DNA from: Ehretia macrophylla | Taxonomy: Eukaryota; Streptophyta; Magnoliopsida; Boraginales; Ehretiaceae | Direction of reading: 5' to 3' | DNA length: 64,000 nucleotides | NCBI GenBank assembly: GCA_037974665.1 | Contig: CM075780.1 | Span: forward strand, 1,708,501-1,772,500 | The notes under the pieces: model-generated | What the model saw: the letters and a program-made list of their open reading frames with translations, nothing else | Databases searched by the model: none | What the model was told of the DNA's origin: nothing | Position numbers and translations under genes: made by a program | In this document: positions 1-11,150 of the stretch, piece after piece | Layout of the letters: every line of letters starts with the position of its first letter | How positions within the stretch are numbered: position 1 is the first letter of the stretch

Positions 1-2808
1 TGCTAGCATTTCAAATTTCCACCTTGAAGACACAAAAAATTCAGATTTGGAAGCCCAAGGCCGACATGCTCCTCAAATTTGCAAAAGGCTTCATTGTTTG
101 TCATTTTCTTCATTTCTCTTTCATTTTTTTCTCTCTTCATCTCATTTTCCTCTCTCATTCTCGGCCTTGGCTGAGTTCTTCATCTCCATAGCTTCTCTTC
201 TTCACACCATAGCTAAGCAAAGCAAGCTACAAGCAAAGAACCTCAACCGAGCTAGCTAGGAGGTAAAAATTACACTTGCATGTGCATTGAAGACTCCATT
301 CGGCCTAGGTAAGCTTCTTGGCATCCATTTATTTTCTTCATGTTATGACCTCATGCATGTGGTAAGAGATTGATCACTAAGCTAGGAAAAATAGAGAAAA
401 GCTAGTTGGGATTTCGGCTAAGCAAGGAGAGGAAGAAAGTTGAGCTTCAACAAGGTTTTTGAGCATCTTTTGGTTGATTGCTAAGGTGAGGGTTAAAACC
501 TTTTGAAAACTCTTCAAAAATTCACATGCATTCTCATAAATGTGTGTATTTGCTTCTGTACTTGAGCTATATGGTCGTTCATAAGCTTAAACAACCATGC
601 ATGGCAAGATCTAGGCTTGAAAATTATGCTAGGAGAAGTCGAAATAGGCCGAAGCTAATTTTGACTCTAAGGTCCTCAAAATGGCACATCTTTTAAATAT
701 GACCAAATCTGGAAATCTGGAAAAATGAAGCAGGTTTTGGCAGATGCACTGACCTTGTGGAACGAACCATATTGACTTAGTAAATGATGTCCGAAATGCA
801 TGAAATTTGGTGTGCTACTAGAGTTTTCAGTTCTGGACAATTTTGTCAGAAATGGACCAAGGCTAAAACTGAACCTAACGACCTCAAAATCGTCAATTTC
901 TGAAACGTGTGTAAATCTGGACAGTTTTGTGCTATCTCACTGTATCGGCTATAACTAATGATTCTGAACTCCAATTGATGCAAGGTTTGTTTTTGATTTT
1001 AGCTAACTTCTTAAGATTTAATTTGACATCTTATTCACTGGATTTGGAGATTTTTTGATTATCCTATTGATTGTGAGAAAACAGCCTATTGCAGTAAGGG
1101 TTTCACTTAATGTTGTACTTAGAAAAATTGTGGTGACTTCTCTTGTTGAATTAAATGCTTTGGATTGTAGCTTCGGGATGTTGTGTGGACTGTTTTGAAT
1201 TTTTGAGGATGTTGAATTAAATGATGCATGGTTTGAGATTGACTTTGAGTTGGGTTGAGGCTCAAATTGCACGAATATACACGAAATGGAAACCCGAATG
1301 ACTAGGTAGTTTTGCTAAGTATTGATCATTTGTATATTGTGTGGAAATTATATGCTTAATGGGCTTCCCGTAAATGTCTTATAACTTCAAATGTGATTTC
1401 GACCATTGCATGTTGTCAAATAAGTTTTTCTTGTAACCAAACCCACGTAAATGTTGTTGCATGTTGAATAATCGTACCACTTGATTACGTGGACTTCGAA
1501 ATGAGTTATATGGATTGACTTACATGTGTTACATCGCTGCCCGTTTAATATTCACATGGCTCTATATGCCTTTCAAGTGAAATTACTTGTCTTATCGTGC
1601 CTTGTTTGACTACTTGACAACGTGCAATCTTATAACTGTTCGGAGGTGACCTACTTTGTTGTCCTCCTAATGTGATATGTTAAATGTTATAAATGTGCAT
1701 TGCATACGAGGTTGCAACCTTTCATTGTGGCATGGTAGCGTTTCACGAACGCCGGGCGGCATAGGGCTTGCCGGTGCTCCCGAGACTACCATGGTCCAAT
1801 TCCCTCTCTCGCTTGGCATTCCACCCTCGGAGAGTTGGGTCGTAGGTTTCGGGGTACATCTGGAGTACACCCAATTAGGCGCGATAAGTGGATTATTGAA
1901 GTCAGCCGCAACAATTGTATCGGAATTGAAATTGAGAGCAAATGCTCACCGTATCCTTGAAATGATTGGTAAATGTATCTATTACTCGATTTGTTTCATA
2001 TATTTGCGTACCTTGTTATTTGCAATACGTGACATGTTTTTAAAAAGGAGTTTTCATAATTGAACCGGAAAATGAGTTTCAAAACGTATTTCTCGTTTCC
2101 CCCTCGCTGAGTTCATAAGGACTCACCCTCTTTTTCATCACAAGTGAAGAAGAACAGGTACAAGTACCCGAGGACAATGTATCTAATGATGAACCCCTAG
2201 AGTGATTGCCTGTCATTGTTGTTTTGCTTGAACATGACTACTTGTGAATTTTATGTTACTTGAAGACTATTTCCTTTTGTGTTACTCGATGTCATGATGT
2301 AAAAGACCCCCGTTGTAATTTGGGGTCTAATTTTGGTTTGTACTTATACTAAATAGACTGATACTAGACATTACTATGATCGTTATGCTTTTATTACCGC
2401 TAGTATTATCATAGGTTATGATGCATTAGTGAGGACTAAGTAAATGAATTTATCCAATCTTAAACAGGTATATTTTGAAACGAGGTCAAACAAACAAACG
2501 AGACATAGCATCATGCTAGGTTGTAAACCAAACGGGATGTCAAAATAACCAATAGGCCATTCAATTGATGGTAAAGTAGTAATCTTAGTTTGAAATGAAT
2601 TTGAGATGGTAAACATTTGAGGCGTTTAGAGAATTAGGTTAAACCAAAGGGCCAATTACAGCTGTTATGCTATCGGTTTTCCAGAAAAACTTTGGAGTTT
2701 AGACCAAATCATTAGGTGTTAATCTTCATCAACAGCTAAGTACGTGATATTACTTGAATGTTAGTTCACACCCTAGTCAAACCTTATAGGCCGGGTTGGG
2801 GCATGACA
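1..2808 (+). repeat. 5' LTR of element 1, 5'-truncated by window edge
   Basis: Near-identical to 8218-11145. It ends in TGACA at 2804-2808, just before the primer binding site. Compared with the 3' LTR it lacks 119 bp (3' LTR bases 8863-8981); the break lies between two GAAAT copies. Short ORFs such as 47-259 and 1677-2063 recur in the other LTRs with changes and are not treated as genes. Confidence 0.93.
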
Positions 2809-2820
2809 CTTTAGAAGAAA

Positions 2821-2831
2821 TGGTATCAGAG
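2821..2831 (+). other. Primer binding site for initiator tRNA-Met
   Basis: TGGTATCAGAG lies 12 bp after the LTR end and is complementary to the 3' end of plant initiator tRNA-Met, the usual Ty3/gypsy primer. The match breaks after 11 bases (AGC instead of C), whereas element 2 keeps the 12-base form. Confidence 0.9.
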
Positions 2832-3070
2832 AGCTTAGATTTCTTAAGCCGAGTTTAACTCTTGGACCGTGGGTAGAGCCCTAAGATAATTAGGATGACT
2901 TGTTTATGTGTTATTGTGTGATAAATGTGTCTTCTATGTTCTATGTGCTTAAGTGACTTACATCCCTTAAATGTTTTTAGAATTGTATCTATACTATGTT
3001 GCATATCTTATGCGTTATATTCTTAATTGTCATATTTCAATAAATTGTACATCGTAATTTGTGCCTATAG
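2832..3070 (+). other. Untranslated leader between primer site and gag
   Basis: AT-rich leader with no ORF. Its first part is recognisably similar to the minus-strand leader next to the element 2 primer site (shared GGACC-GGGTAGA-GCCCTAAG pattern), which ties the two elements to one family. Confidence 0.75.
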
Positions 3071-4171
3071 ATGGTTGGCCCTAGTACCCGTACTACTAAT
3101 AGGAGCGGTGAACCTCAAGAGACCGGGGATGCCTATCAGACTAATCCCGGTATAGCTATGTTTAATATGATGGCAAATGCCATGGATCGTGTATCACATG
3201 TGATGGAGCGTCAGGATGCTCGTGAAGCCAACAACAACAACATCAACAACAGGAATGAGGGTAATCATGGGAGACATAGTAGAATAAGGGAATTCCTTGA
3301 CTTTCGCCCGTCTAAATTCTACGAGGAAGCTGATGATGAGAAAGCAGAGGCTTGGCTGTCTGAGATCGAGAAGATTTTCAGGCCACTTGATTATACAGAT
3401 GAAGAGAAAGTGGAGTTTGCTGTATTTCTGTTGCACGGGGATGCCGAGCATTGGTGGCACACTATAGAGGCACTGTGGGAGACTGATCAGACGCCTCGCT
3501 TGTGGGGTAATTTCGTGAAGGTATTTAAGGAGAAATATGTACCTGCAGTTTCCAGGCAGAGGCGGATCGAGGAGTTCATGCACTTGACTCATGTTAATAT
3601 GACGGTGGCCCAGTACGAGGCACGTTTTGATCGACTATCCCGTTATGCTCAATATATGGTTTGTACTCCGGAGGCAAAATTGTGGAAATTTACTGTTGGA
3701 TTGAGGCCAGAGATTCAAGACCAGTTAGCTTCTCATGACTTCGATACTTACTCTGCTCTCTTTGCTGCTGCCTCTCGAGTTGAGAAGAGGAAACTAGATG
3801 GAGCCGGTTCGAGCCAGCCGAGCAAGAAACCTTACCAGCCTCCAGGTCAGCAGAGGAAATTCCAGAGTCAGAGTCGCGGTCAAGGCCAGAGCCAGAATAG
3901 GTCATTGAATAATCGTGGCCCGACTAAAGCGCCATCAGCCTCTTCCACTCGCGGATCCACATGTAGTTCACCTGCTTCTCAGACTGCCATATGTTCATAC
4001 TGTAACAAGAAGGGCCACACCGAGGCCCAGTGTTGGAGAAAATTGGGGAAATGTATGGGTTGTGGCAGCAAACAGCACAGGGTTAAGGATTGCCCTAAAT
4101 GGCAAGGGGGACAGAATCAGGGTAAACCCGCCGGTAGAGGCAAGACTCCAATTCCTAGGGTCCAGGCTTGA
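3071..4171 (+). CDS. gag: Gag (capsid/nucleocapsid) polyprotein of element 1
   Basis: 366 residues starting at ATG 3071, in the same frame as pol. Residues about 80-215 carry the tryptophan-rich retrotransposon gag domain (AWLSEIEKIF, HWWHT). A basic Q/S/R-rich linker follows. Two zinc knuckles near residues 308-321 and 328-341 (CSYCNKKGHTEAQC and CMGCGSKQHRVKDC) would bind RNA in the particle. The TGA at 4169-4171 is followed by open frame into the protease, so this family probably encoded one Gag-Pol protein and the TGA is a nonsense change, possibly CGA to TGA. Stop readthrough cannot be excluded. Confidence 0.92.
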   Translation: MVGPSTRTTNRSGEPQETGDAYQTNPGIAMFNMMANAMDRVSHVMERQDAREANNNNINNRNEGNHGRHSRIREFLDFRPSKFYEEADDEKAEAWLSEIEKIFRPLDYTDEEKVEFAVFLLHGDAEHWWHTIEALWETDQTPRLWGNFVKVFKEKYVPAVSRQRRIEEFMHLTHVNMTVAQYEARFDRLSRYAQYMVCTPEAKLWKFTVGLRPEIQDQLASHDFDTYSALFAAASRVEKRKLDGAGSSQPSKKPYQPPGQQRKFQSQSRGQGQSQNRSLNNRGPTKAPSASSTRGSTCSSPASQTAICSYCNKKGHTEAQCWRKLGKCMGCGSKQHRVKDCPKWQGGQNQGKPAGRGKTPIPRVQA

Positions 4172-7100
4172 GCCTATGCTATTGAGTGCGAGGAGATTCC
4201 AGATGAGACCGCTGTTGTTGAAGGTACATTCTTCATACTGAATCAACCTGTTAAGGTGTTAATTGATCCTGGTGCTACTCATTCATTTATTACTCCCTTA
4301 TGTGTGGAACGTGTGAAATTGAAAGTTGTATGTTTGCCATATGAAGTAGAAGTTGGTACTCCAATGGGTTCTAAACTTGTAACTAGTTCAGCTTGTAAAG
4401 CATGTAAAATCCAAATTAAGGATAGGGAATTCTCAGCCAATCTTATTGTATTACCTTTTCGAGACTATGAGGTCATTTTAGGGATGGACTGGCTGGCAAA
4501 ACATCATGTCCAATTGGATTGCCGGGCGAAGATTATAACGTTCCGGGTACCTGATCAACTAATACTGGAGATTGTGGGTCGAAGAGATTTCACCAGGAGT
4601 TCCATTATTTCATCTACAAAAGTAGTGAAGTCCTTGAGGAAAGGGTGCAGCGTATACTTGGCTTACCTTATCAACAAGCCGTCGGATAAAGCTAAGTTGG
4701 AGGAGATGCCTGTGATCAAAGACTATGCAGATGTGTTTCCAGAAGAATTACCCGGTTTACCCCCAAATCGGGAAATCGAGTTTGTTATAGAGTTGCTGCC
4801 GGGCGCCCAGCCGATATCTAAAGCTCCCTATCGTATGGCACCGGCTGAGCTACAAGAATTGAAGGACCAATTGCAACGATTGCTGAAGAAGGGGATTGTC
4901 CAACCGAGTTCTTCACCGTGGGGTGCGCCAGTTCTATTTGTGAAGAAGAAGGACGGAATGTTGAGGCTATGCATTGACTACCGAGGTTTGAACCAAGTGA
5001 CTGTCAAGAATAAATACCCACTTCCCCTGATTGACGAGTTATTTGATCAACTGCAAGGAGCCAAAGTGTATTCGAAACTCGACTTGAGGCAAGGGTATTA
5101 TCAGTTACGGATCAAGAAGGAAGATGTGCCTAAAACGGCTTTCAGGACGAGATATAGGCATTATGAATATGTGGTGATGCCTTTTGGACTAACTAATGCC
5201 CCTGCAGCTTTTATGGATTTGATGCACAGGGTGTTTCAACCCTACTTGGACCAATTTGTGGTGATCTTCATTGATGATATTTTGGTATACTCGAAATCAG
5301 AGGCGAAGCATGAGCAACATCTGCGGTTGGTACTGCAGAAACTTCGAGAGCACCAATTGTATGCAAAGTTTAGCAAGTGTGAATTTTGGCTGCAGCAGAT
5401 TGCATTTTTGGGGCATATCATATCCCAAGAAGAAATAGCGGTGGATCCAGCAAAGATTGATGCAGTGATGTCTTGGAAGAAGCCGAAAAATGTTACGGAG
5501 GTTCGGAGTTTTCTTGGTCTAGCGGGCTATTATCGGAGGTTCGTGAAGGATTTCTCTAAGATTGTAGGACCACTTACAAAACTCACTCAAAAGAAAACCA
5601 AGTTCGTGTGGGATGATAAGTGTGAGAGCAGCTTTCAAGAATTGAAGAAAAGATTGACTACCGCACCAGTTCTTGCATTGCCTGAAGGGAGTCAAGGTTT
5701 TGTAATCTATAGCGATGCTTCGAAAGAAGGATTAGGATGTGTATTGATGCAAAATGGAAGAGTGATTGCATATGCTTCTAGGAAACCAAAGCCGTATGAG
5801 ATGAATTACCCGACGCATGATTTGGAGTTAGCGGCCATTGTGTTTGCACTCAAGAAATGGAGGCATTATCTGTGGGGTAACAAGTTTGAGGTATTTACTG
5901 ATCATAAGAGCTTGAAATACTTGTTCTCTCAAAAGGAGTTGAATATGAGGCAAAGGCAATGGATGGAGCTTTTGGATGATTATAATTGCTCAATCAATTA
6001 TGTGCCCGGTAAAGCTAATGTAGTTGCAGATGCCTTAAGCAGAAAAGCAAGCATGGAAAAACTGGAAGTCAAGGTGCAGGAGTTGTTGGAGGAAGCATTT
6101 CTGTGGAAACCACAATTGACTCAAAAGGGGTTACTTTTTGCCACTACCCAAGTTCAATCGACTTTGTTGTCTGAGTTACGACAGGCTCAACAGAAGGACC
6201 AACAATTTCAGAATATTAAGGAAAGCAACGCAGATTTCAAGTTTCATGATGATGGTGTTTGGAGGTTTAGGAACCGGATATGTGTTCCGAACGAGCCGAA
6301 GCTGAAAAAGAAGATTCTTGAGGAAGCCCATAATTCAAGATATACTATTCACCCCGGCGGAACAAAGATGTATCGGGATTTGAAGCAACACTATTGGTGG
6401 AATAATATGAAAAGAGAAATTGCGGAGTTTGTAGCATGGTGTTTGACTTGTCAGAGGGTCAAAGCAGAACATCAACGACCCGCAGGTTTACTTCAGCCGT
6501 TGGAGATTCCTCAATGGAAATGGGAACATATAACTATGGATTTTGTTATGGACCTGCCTAGATCACGAAAGGGTCATGACGCCGTTTGGGTTATAGTGGA
6601 TAGATTGACTAAGTCGGCGCACTTCTTACCGATGAACAAGGAGGATAGTCCTGAGATATTGGGAGATATGTATGTAGCGGAGATTGTGAGATTGCACGGG
6701 ATGCCTGTGAGTGTTGGATCGGATAGGGATCCTCGTTTTACTTCCCGGTTTTGGAAGAGATTGCAAGAAGCTTTGGGAACGAAATTGAGTTTTAGCACGG
6801 CTTATCACCCTCAGACGGATTGTCAATCGGAGAGAACTATTCAGATTCTGGAGGATATGCTGAGGGCATGTGTGTTAGATTTCGGGAAAGGTTGGGAGAA
6901 ATATCTATCTCTAGCGGAGTTCGCCTACAACAATAGTTATCAGGCCACTATCGGGATGGCCCCATTTGAGGCGCTGTATGGACGTAAGTGTCGATCCCCA
7001 ATTTACTGGGATGAAGTAGGTGAGACGAAGACTTTTGACCCGACCCTTTTACCTGAACTGATGAAGACTGGTGATAATATCCACCTCATCCGGAAACGGA

Positions 7101-7630
7101 TGCTTACCGCCCAGAGCAGTCAGAAGAGTTATGCAGACCGACGGAGACGGAGTCTCGAGTTTGAGGTTGGCGACAAGGTGTTCTTGAAGATATCACCCCG
7201 GAGGGGACTGATTAGGCATGGCAAGGGTGGAAAGTTGAGCCCGAGATTTGTGGGACCATTTGAGATAGTTGAGAAGGTTGGCAAGTTGGCATATCGCCTA
7301 GCACTACCCCAGAACCTCTCCAATATTCACGACGTCTTTCATGTTTCGATGCTGCGGAAGTATCATCCTGATCCGTCGCATATCTTGGAGCCAGAGCCGT
7401 TGCAGCTTCGGGAGAACTTGTCTTACGAGGAGAAGCCCATTCGGATCCTAGACCAGCAGGATCGGAAGTTGCGCAACAGAACTATACTTATGGTGAGGTG
7501 CTGTGGGATCATCATGGAGTCGAAGAAGCAACATAGGAAAGGCGAGACCAGATGGAGCAGCAATATCCAGCTTTATTTCAAGGTAATATTGAATTTCGGG
7601 ATGAAATTCTTTAAGGAGGGGAGGATGTGA
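4172..7630 (+). CDS. pol: Pol polyprotein (protease-RT-RNase H-integrase), no start codon of its own
   Basis: Open in the gag frame from 4172 to TGA 7628-7630, with no ATG near the start, so it depends on Gag. Residue numbers count from 4256. Protease: [11 protein letters not shown] at 2-12, the aspartic catalytic motif in its D-P-G form. Reverse transcriptase about 170-400 with [15 protein letters not shown] and catalytic FIDDILVYS near 338. RNase H with [10 protein letters not shown] near 484 and TDHKSLKYL near 549. Integrase HHCC zinc region about 690-735, then D, D and E near 762-780, 823 and 857. The usual QTDGQSERT motif reads QTDCQSERT. After about 7480 the reading frame leaves the family consensus, and the protein ends in unrelated residues that run through the polypurine tract into the LTR. 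Confidence 0.92.
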   Translation, partial: AYAIECEEIPDETAVVEGTFFILNQPVKVLIDPGATHSFITPLCVERVKLKVVCLPYEVEVGTPMGSKLVTSSACKACKIQIKDREFSANLIVLPFRDYEVILGMDWLAKHHVQLDCRAKIITFRVPDQLILEIVGRRDFTRSSIISSTKVVKSLRKGCSVYLAYLINKPSDKAKLEEMPVIKDYADVFPEELPGLPPNREIEFVIELLPGAQPISKAPYRMAPAELQELKDQLQRLLKKGIVQPSSSPWGAPVLFVKKKDGMLRLCIDYRGLNQVTVKNKYPLPLIDELFDQLQGAKVYSKLDLRQGYYQLRIKKEDVPKTAFRTRYRHYEYVVMPFGLTNAPAAFMDLMHRVFQPYLDQFVVIFIDDILVYSKSEAKHEQHLRLVLQKLREHQLYAKFSKCEFWLQQIAFLGHIISQEEIAVDPAKIDAVMSWKKPKNVTEVRSFLGLAGYYRRFVKDFSKIVGPLTKLTQKKTKFVWDDKCESSFQELKKRLTTAPVLALPEGSQGFVIYSDASKEGLGCVLMQNGRVIAYASRKPKPYEMNYPTHDLELAAIVFALKKWRHYLWGNKFEVFTDHKSLKYLFSQKELNMRQRQWMELLDDYNCSINYVPGKANVVADALSRKASMEKLEVKVQELLEEAFLWKPQLTQKGLLFATTQVQSTLLSELRQAQQKDQQFQNIKESNADFKFHDDGVWRFRNRICVPNEPKLKKKILEEAHNSRYTIHPGGTKMYRDLKQHYWWNNMKREIAEFVAWCLTCQRVKAEHQRPAGLLQPLEIPQWKWEHITMDFVMDLPRSRKGHDAVWVIVDRLTKSAHFLPMNKEDSPEILGDMYVAEIVRLHGMPVSVGSDRDPRFTSRFWKRLQEALGTKLSFSTAYHPQTDCQSERTIQILEDMLRACVLDFGKGWEKYLSLAEFAYNNSYQATIGMAPFEALYGRKCRSPIYWDEVGETKTFDPTLLPELMKTGDNIHLIRKRMLTAQSSQKSYADRRRRSLEFEVGDKVFLKISPRRGLIRHGKGGKLSPRFVGPFEIVEKVGKLAYRLALPQNLSNIHDVFHVSMLRKYHPDPSHILEPEPLQLRENLSYEEKPIRILDQQDRKLRNRTILMVRCCGIIMESKKQHRKGETRWSSNIQLYFKVILNFGMKFFKEGRM
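7486..7614 (+). pseudogene. Out-of-frame chromodomain remnant at the 3' end of pol
   Basis: In the frame starting at 7486, shifted against pol by net minus one or plus two bases, the translation resembles the C-terminal chromodomain of Tekay/Del integrases (VLW..H, VEEAT, then a charged stretch and YPALF). A TAG at 7534-7536 stands where the family has the Trp of EATWE. A TAA at 7612-7614, just before the polypurine tract, is the likely ancestral stop. The lesion is therefore a frameshift between about 7440 and 7490 plus a nonsense change. Confidence 0.75.
7613..7625 (+). other. Polypurine tract (plus-strand primer site)
   Basis: AAGGAGGGGAGGA directly abuts the 3' LTR start TGTGAGG at 7626. 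The position and all-purine composition are diagnostic. Confidence 0.9.
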
Positions 7631-10600
7631 GGTCCGACCCCGATTTGCGTGCAAAACCTCGCTTCGTGTGCCCTAAGCTAGATTTGCGTGCCATGACCTA
7701 GGTTTAAGAATTGTGTTTATTTTATGTGCCATACATTGAATTATGTGCATTCATTTAGGGTTGCGTGCATTTACTTGAAAAACGTGCGTTCGTCTCATAG
7801 TTCGTGTCCTACCTCGTAGTGCGTGCCCTAGACCTAGGAAAGCGTGCCTTCACACTAATCAAGAAAGCATCTTTCACGGAGCACTAGACTATTAAACAAT
7901 CCTACAAAATCCACTATCAATATAATAATCCTAATTCAACTCACTAGAAGACAAAAAATGCACCAAACACTAAACATTCTTCATTCTTTATTCCTTTTCT
8001 TTTGCACTTCCAAACACATGCAATAAAATAAGCTCAACCAAGACAAAATTTCAGAATTTTCCACATGCTTGGCCGACCACTAGGTGGCATTTGTGCATGC
8101 TTATTCAATATAATTTAATTCCTAGACACATTTAGACAAACTATGACACAAATGCATAAAAAAATGACCAAAACCACCTCAAATCTCTCTCTTGCTCGAC
8201 CAAAAACTCATAGCCCATGCTAGCATTTCAAATTTCCACCTTGAAGACACAAAAAATTCAGATTTGGAAGCCCAAGGCCGACATGCTCCTCAAATTTGCA
8301 AAAGGCTTCATTGTTTGTCATTTTCTTCATTTCTCTTTCATTTTTTTCTCTCTTCATCTCATTTTCCTCTCTCATTCTCGGCCTTGGCTGAGTTCTTCAT
8401 CTCCATAGCTTCTCTTCTTCACACCATAGCTAAGCAAAGCAAGCTACAAGCAAAGAACCTCAACCGAGCTAGCTAGGAGGTGAAAATTACACTTGCATGT
8501 GCATTGAAGACTCCATTCGGCCTAGGTAAGCTTCTTGGCATCCATTTCTTTTCTTCATGTTATGACCTCATGCATGTGGTAAGAGATTGATCACTAAGCT
8601 AGGAAAAATAGAGAAAAGCTAGTTGGGATTTCGGCTAAGCAAGGAGAGGAAGAAAGTTGAGCTTCAACAAGGTTTTTGAGCATCTTTTGGTTGATTGCTA
8701 AGGTGAGGGTTAAAACCTTTTGAAAAATATTCAAAAATTCACATGCATGCTCATAAATGTGTGTATTTGCTTCTGTGCTTGAGCTATATGGTCGTTCATA
8801 AGCTTAAACAACCATGCATGGCAAGATCTTGGCTTGAAAATGATGCTAGGTGAAGTCGAAATTGTTGACAGCTCTCTGACCAGTCTGTTCGAGGTAAGTT
8901 TAGCTAGGAAACTGATGTTTAAAATGCATGAAAATTGGTAGGTGACTAGTTTGGACAGTTTTGAACATTTTTCCCGGAAATAGGCCGAAGCAAATTTTGA
9001 CTCTAAGGTCCTCAAAATGGCAAATCTTTAAAATGTGACAAAATCTGGAAATCTGGAAAAATGAAGTAGGTTTTGGCAGATGCACTGACCTTGTGGAACG
9101 AATCATATTTTACTTAGTAAATATTGTCCAAAATGCGTGCAATTTGGTGTTCTAATAGATTGTTCAGTTCTGGACAATTTTGTCAGAAATGGACCAAGGC
9201 TAAAACTGACCCTAAGGACCTCAAAATCGTCAATTGCTGAAAAGTGTGCAAATCTGGACAGTTTTGTGCTATCTCACTGTTTTGGCTGTAACTAATGATT
9301 CTGAACTCCAATTGATGCAAGGTTTGTTTCTAATTTTAGTTAACTTCTTAAGCTTTAATTTGAAATCTTATTCAATGGATTTGGAGATTGTTTGATTATC
9401 CTATTGATTGTGAGAATACAGCCTATTGCAGTAAGGGTTTCACTTAATGTTGTACTTAGAAAAATTGTGGTGACTTCTCTTGTTGAATTAAATGCTTTGG
9501 ATTGTAGCTTCGTGATGTTGTGTGGACTGTTTTGAATGTTTGAGGATGTTGAATTAAATGATGCATGGTTTGAGATTGACTTTGAGTTGGGTTGAGGCTC
9601 AAATTGCACGAATATACACGAAATGGAAACCCTAATGACTAGGTAGTTTTGCTAAGTATTGATCATTTGTATATTGTGTGGAAATTATATGCTTAATGGG
9701 CTGCCCGTAAATGTCTTATAACTTCAAATGTGATTTCGACCATTGCATGTTGTCAAATAAGTTTTTCTTGTAACCAAACTCACGTAAATGTTGTTGCATG
9801 TTGAATAATCGTACCACTTGATTACGTGGACTTCGAAATGAGTTATATGACTTGACTTACATGTGTTACATGGCTGCCTGTTTAATATTCACATGGCTCT
9901 ATATTCCTTTCAAGTGAAATTACTTGTCTTATCGTGCCTTGTTTGACTACTTGACAACGTGCGATCTTATAACTGTTCGGAGGCGACCTACTTTGTTGTC
10001 CTCCTAATGTGATATGTTAAATGTTATAAATGTGCATTGCATATGAGGTTGCAACCTTTCATTGTGGCATGGTAGCGTTTCACGAACGCTTGGTGGCATA
10101 GGGCTTGCCGGTGCTCCTGTGACTACCATGGTCCAATTTCCTCTCTCGCTTGGCATTCCACCCTCGGAGAGTTGGGTCGTAGGTTTCGGGGTACATCCGG
10201 AGTACACCCAATTGGGAGCGATAAGTGGATTATTGAAGTCGGCCGCAACAATTGTATCAGAATTGAAATTGAGAGCAAATGCTCACCGTATCCTTGAAAT
10301 GATTGGTAAATGTATCTGTTACTCGATTTGTTTCATATATTTGCGTACCTTGTTATTTGCAATACGTGACATGTTTTCAAAAAGGAGTTTTCATAATTGA
10401 ACCGGAAAATGAGTTTCAAAACGTATTTCTCGTTTCCCCCTCGCTGAGTTCATAAGGACTCACCCTCTTTTTCATCACAGGTGAAGAAGAACAGGTACAA
10501 GTACCTGAGGACAATGTATCTAATGATGAACCCCTGGAGTGATTGCCTGTCATTGTTGTTTTGCTTGAACGTGACTACTTGTGAATTTTATGTTACTTGA

Positions 10601-11145
10601 AGACTATTTCCTTTTGTGTTACTCGATGTCATGATGTAAAAGACCCCCGTTGTAATTTGGGGTCTAATTTTGGTTTGTACTTATACTAAATGGACTGATA
10701 CTAGACATTACTATGATCGTTATGCTTTTATTACCGCTAGTATTATCATAGGTTATGTTGCATTAGTGAGGACTAAGTAAATGAATTTATCCAATCTTAA
10801 ACAGGTATATTTTGAAATGAAGTCAAACAAACAAACGAGACATAGCATCATGCTAGGTTGTAAACCAAACGGGATGTCGAAATAACCAATAGGCCATTCA
10901 ATTGATGGTAAAGTAGTAATCTTAGTTGCAAATGAATTTGAGATGGTAAACATTTGAGGCGTTTAGAGAATTAGGTTAAACCAAAGGGCCAATTACAGCC
11001 GTTATGCTGCCAGTTTTCCGAAAAAACTTTGGAGTTTAGACCTAATCATTAGGTGTTAATCTTCATCAACAGCTAAGTACATGATATTACTTGAATGTTA
11101 GTTCACACCCTAGTCTAACCTTATAGGCTGGGTTGGGGCGTGACA
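7626..11145 (+). repeat. 3' LTR of element 1, complete, 3520 bp
   Basis: Starts TGTGAGG and ends GTGACA (TG...CA). The start is confirmed by the abutting polypurine tract and by the same start in the solo LTR. The first 230 bp hold short imperfect repeats of a TGCGTGCC / ACCTAGG type. Bases about 8870-9300 hold a degenerate repeat of about 200 bp. No supported gene lies inside; ORFs here are not conserved in frame between LTR copies. Confidence 0.93.
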
Positions 11146-11150
11146 CATGT
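11146..11150. other. Candidate 3' target-site duplication of element 1 (CATGT)
   Basis: The five bases after the LTR end are CATGT. The matching 5' copy lies outside the window, so this is positional only. Confidence 0.35.

Larger units (their letters stand above)
1..11145 (+). mobile_element. Ty3/gypsy chromovirus-type LTR retrotransposon, element 1 (5' end outside window)
   Basis: Order seen: partial 5' LTR, primer binding site, gag, pol (protease, reverse transcriptase, RNase H, integrase), polypurine tract, complete 3' LTR. Integrase after RT/RNase H defines Ty3/gypsy; the C-terminal tail resembles Tekay/Del chromoviruses (inference from family knowledge). The first 592 bp of the 5' LTR lie outside the window, judged by aligning base 1 with base 8218. 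The element is not intact: an in-frame TGA separates gag and pol, and the chromodomain tail is frameshifted with a stop. The two LTRs differ by a few percent by eye plus one 119-bp deletion, so the insertion is not recent. It sits next to a minus-strand relative and is probably nested within it. Confidence 0.93.

Noticed and set aside
1677-2063. 128-codon ORF in the element 1 5' LTR, with a shorter version at 10062-10400
   Set aside because: It lies inside the LTR; start and frame are not kept in the element 2 LTR or solo LTR, and no domain is recognisable.
2821-2834. tRNA-Met-like sequence
   Set aside because: Only 11-12 bases match the tRNA 3' end; this is a retrotransposon primer binding site, not a tRNA gene. 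The same holds for 12937-12948.
3194-3592. 132-codon minus-strand ORF across gag
   Set aside because: Antisense shadow of gag, with no domain and no conservation expected.
4256-4258. GTG as a start codon for pol
   Set aside because: It falls inside the protease just before the catalytic motif, and the frame is open upstream to 4172; pol is expressed as a Gag fusion in this family.
8192-8476. 94-codon ORF rich in Phe, Ser and Leu in the 3' LTR
   Set aside because: Low-complexity translation of pyrimidine-rich LTR sequence; the homologous parts of the other LTRs are interrupted.
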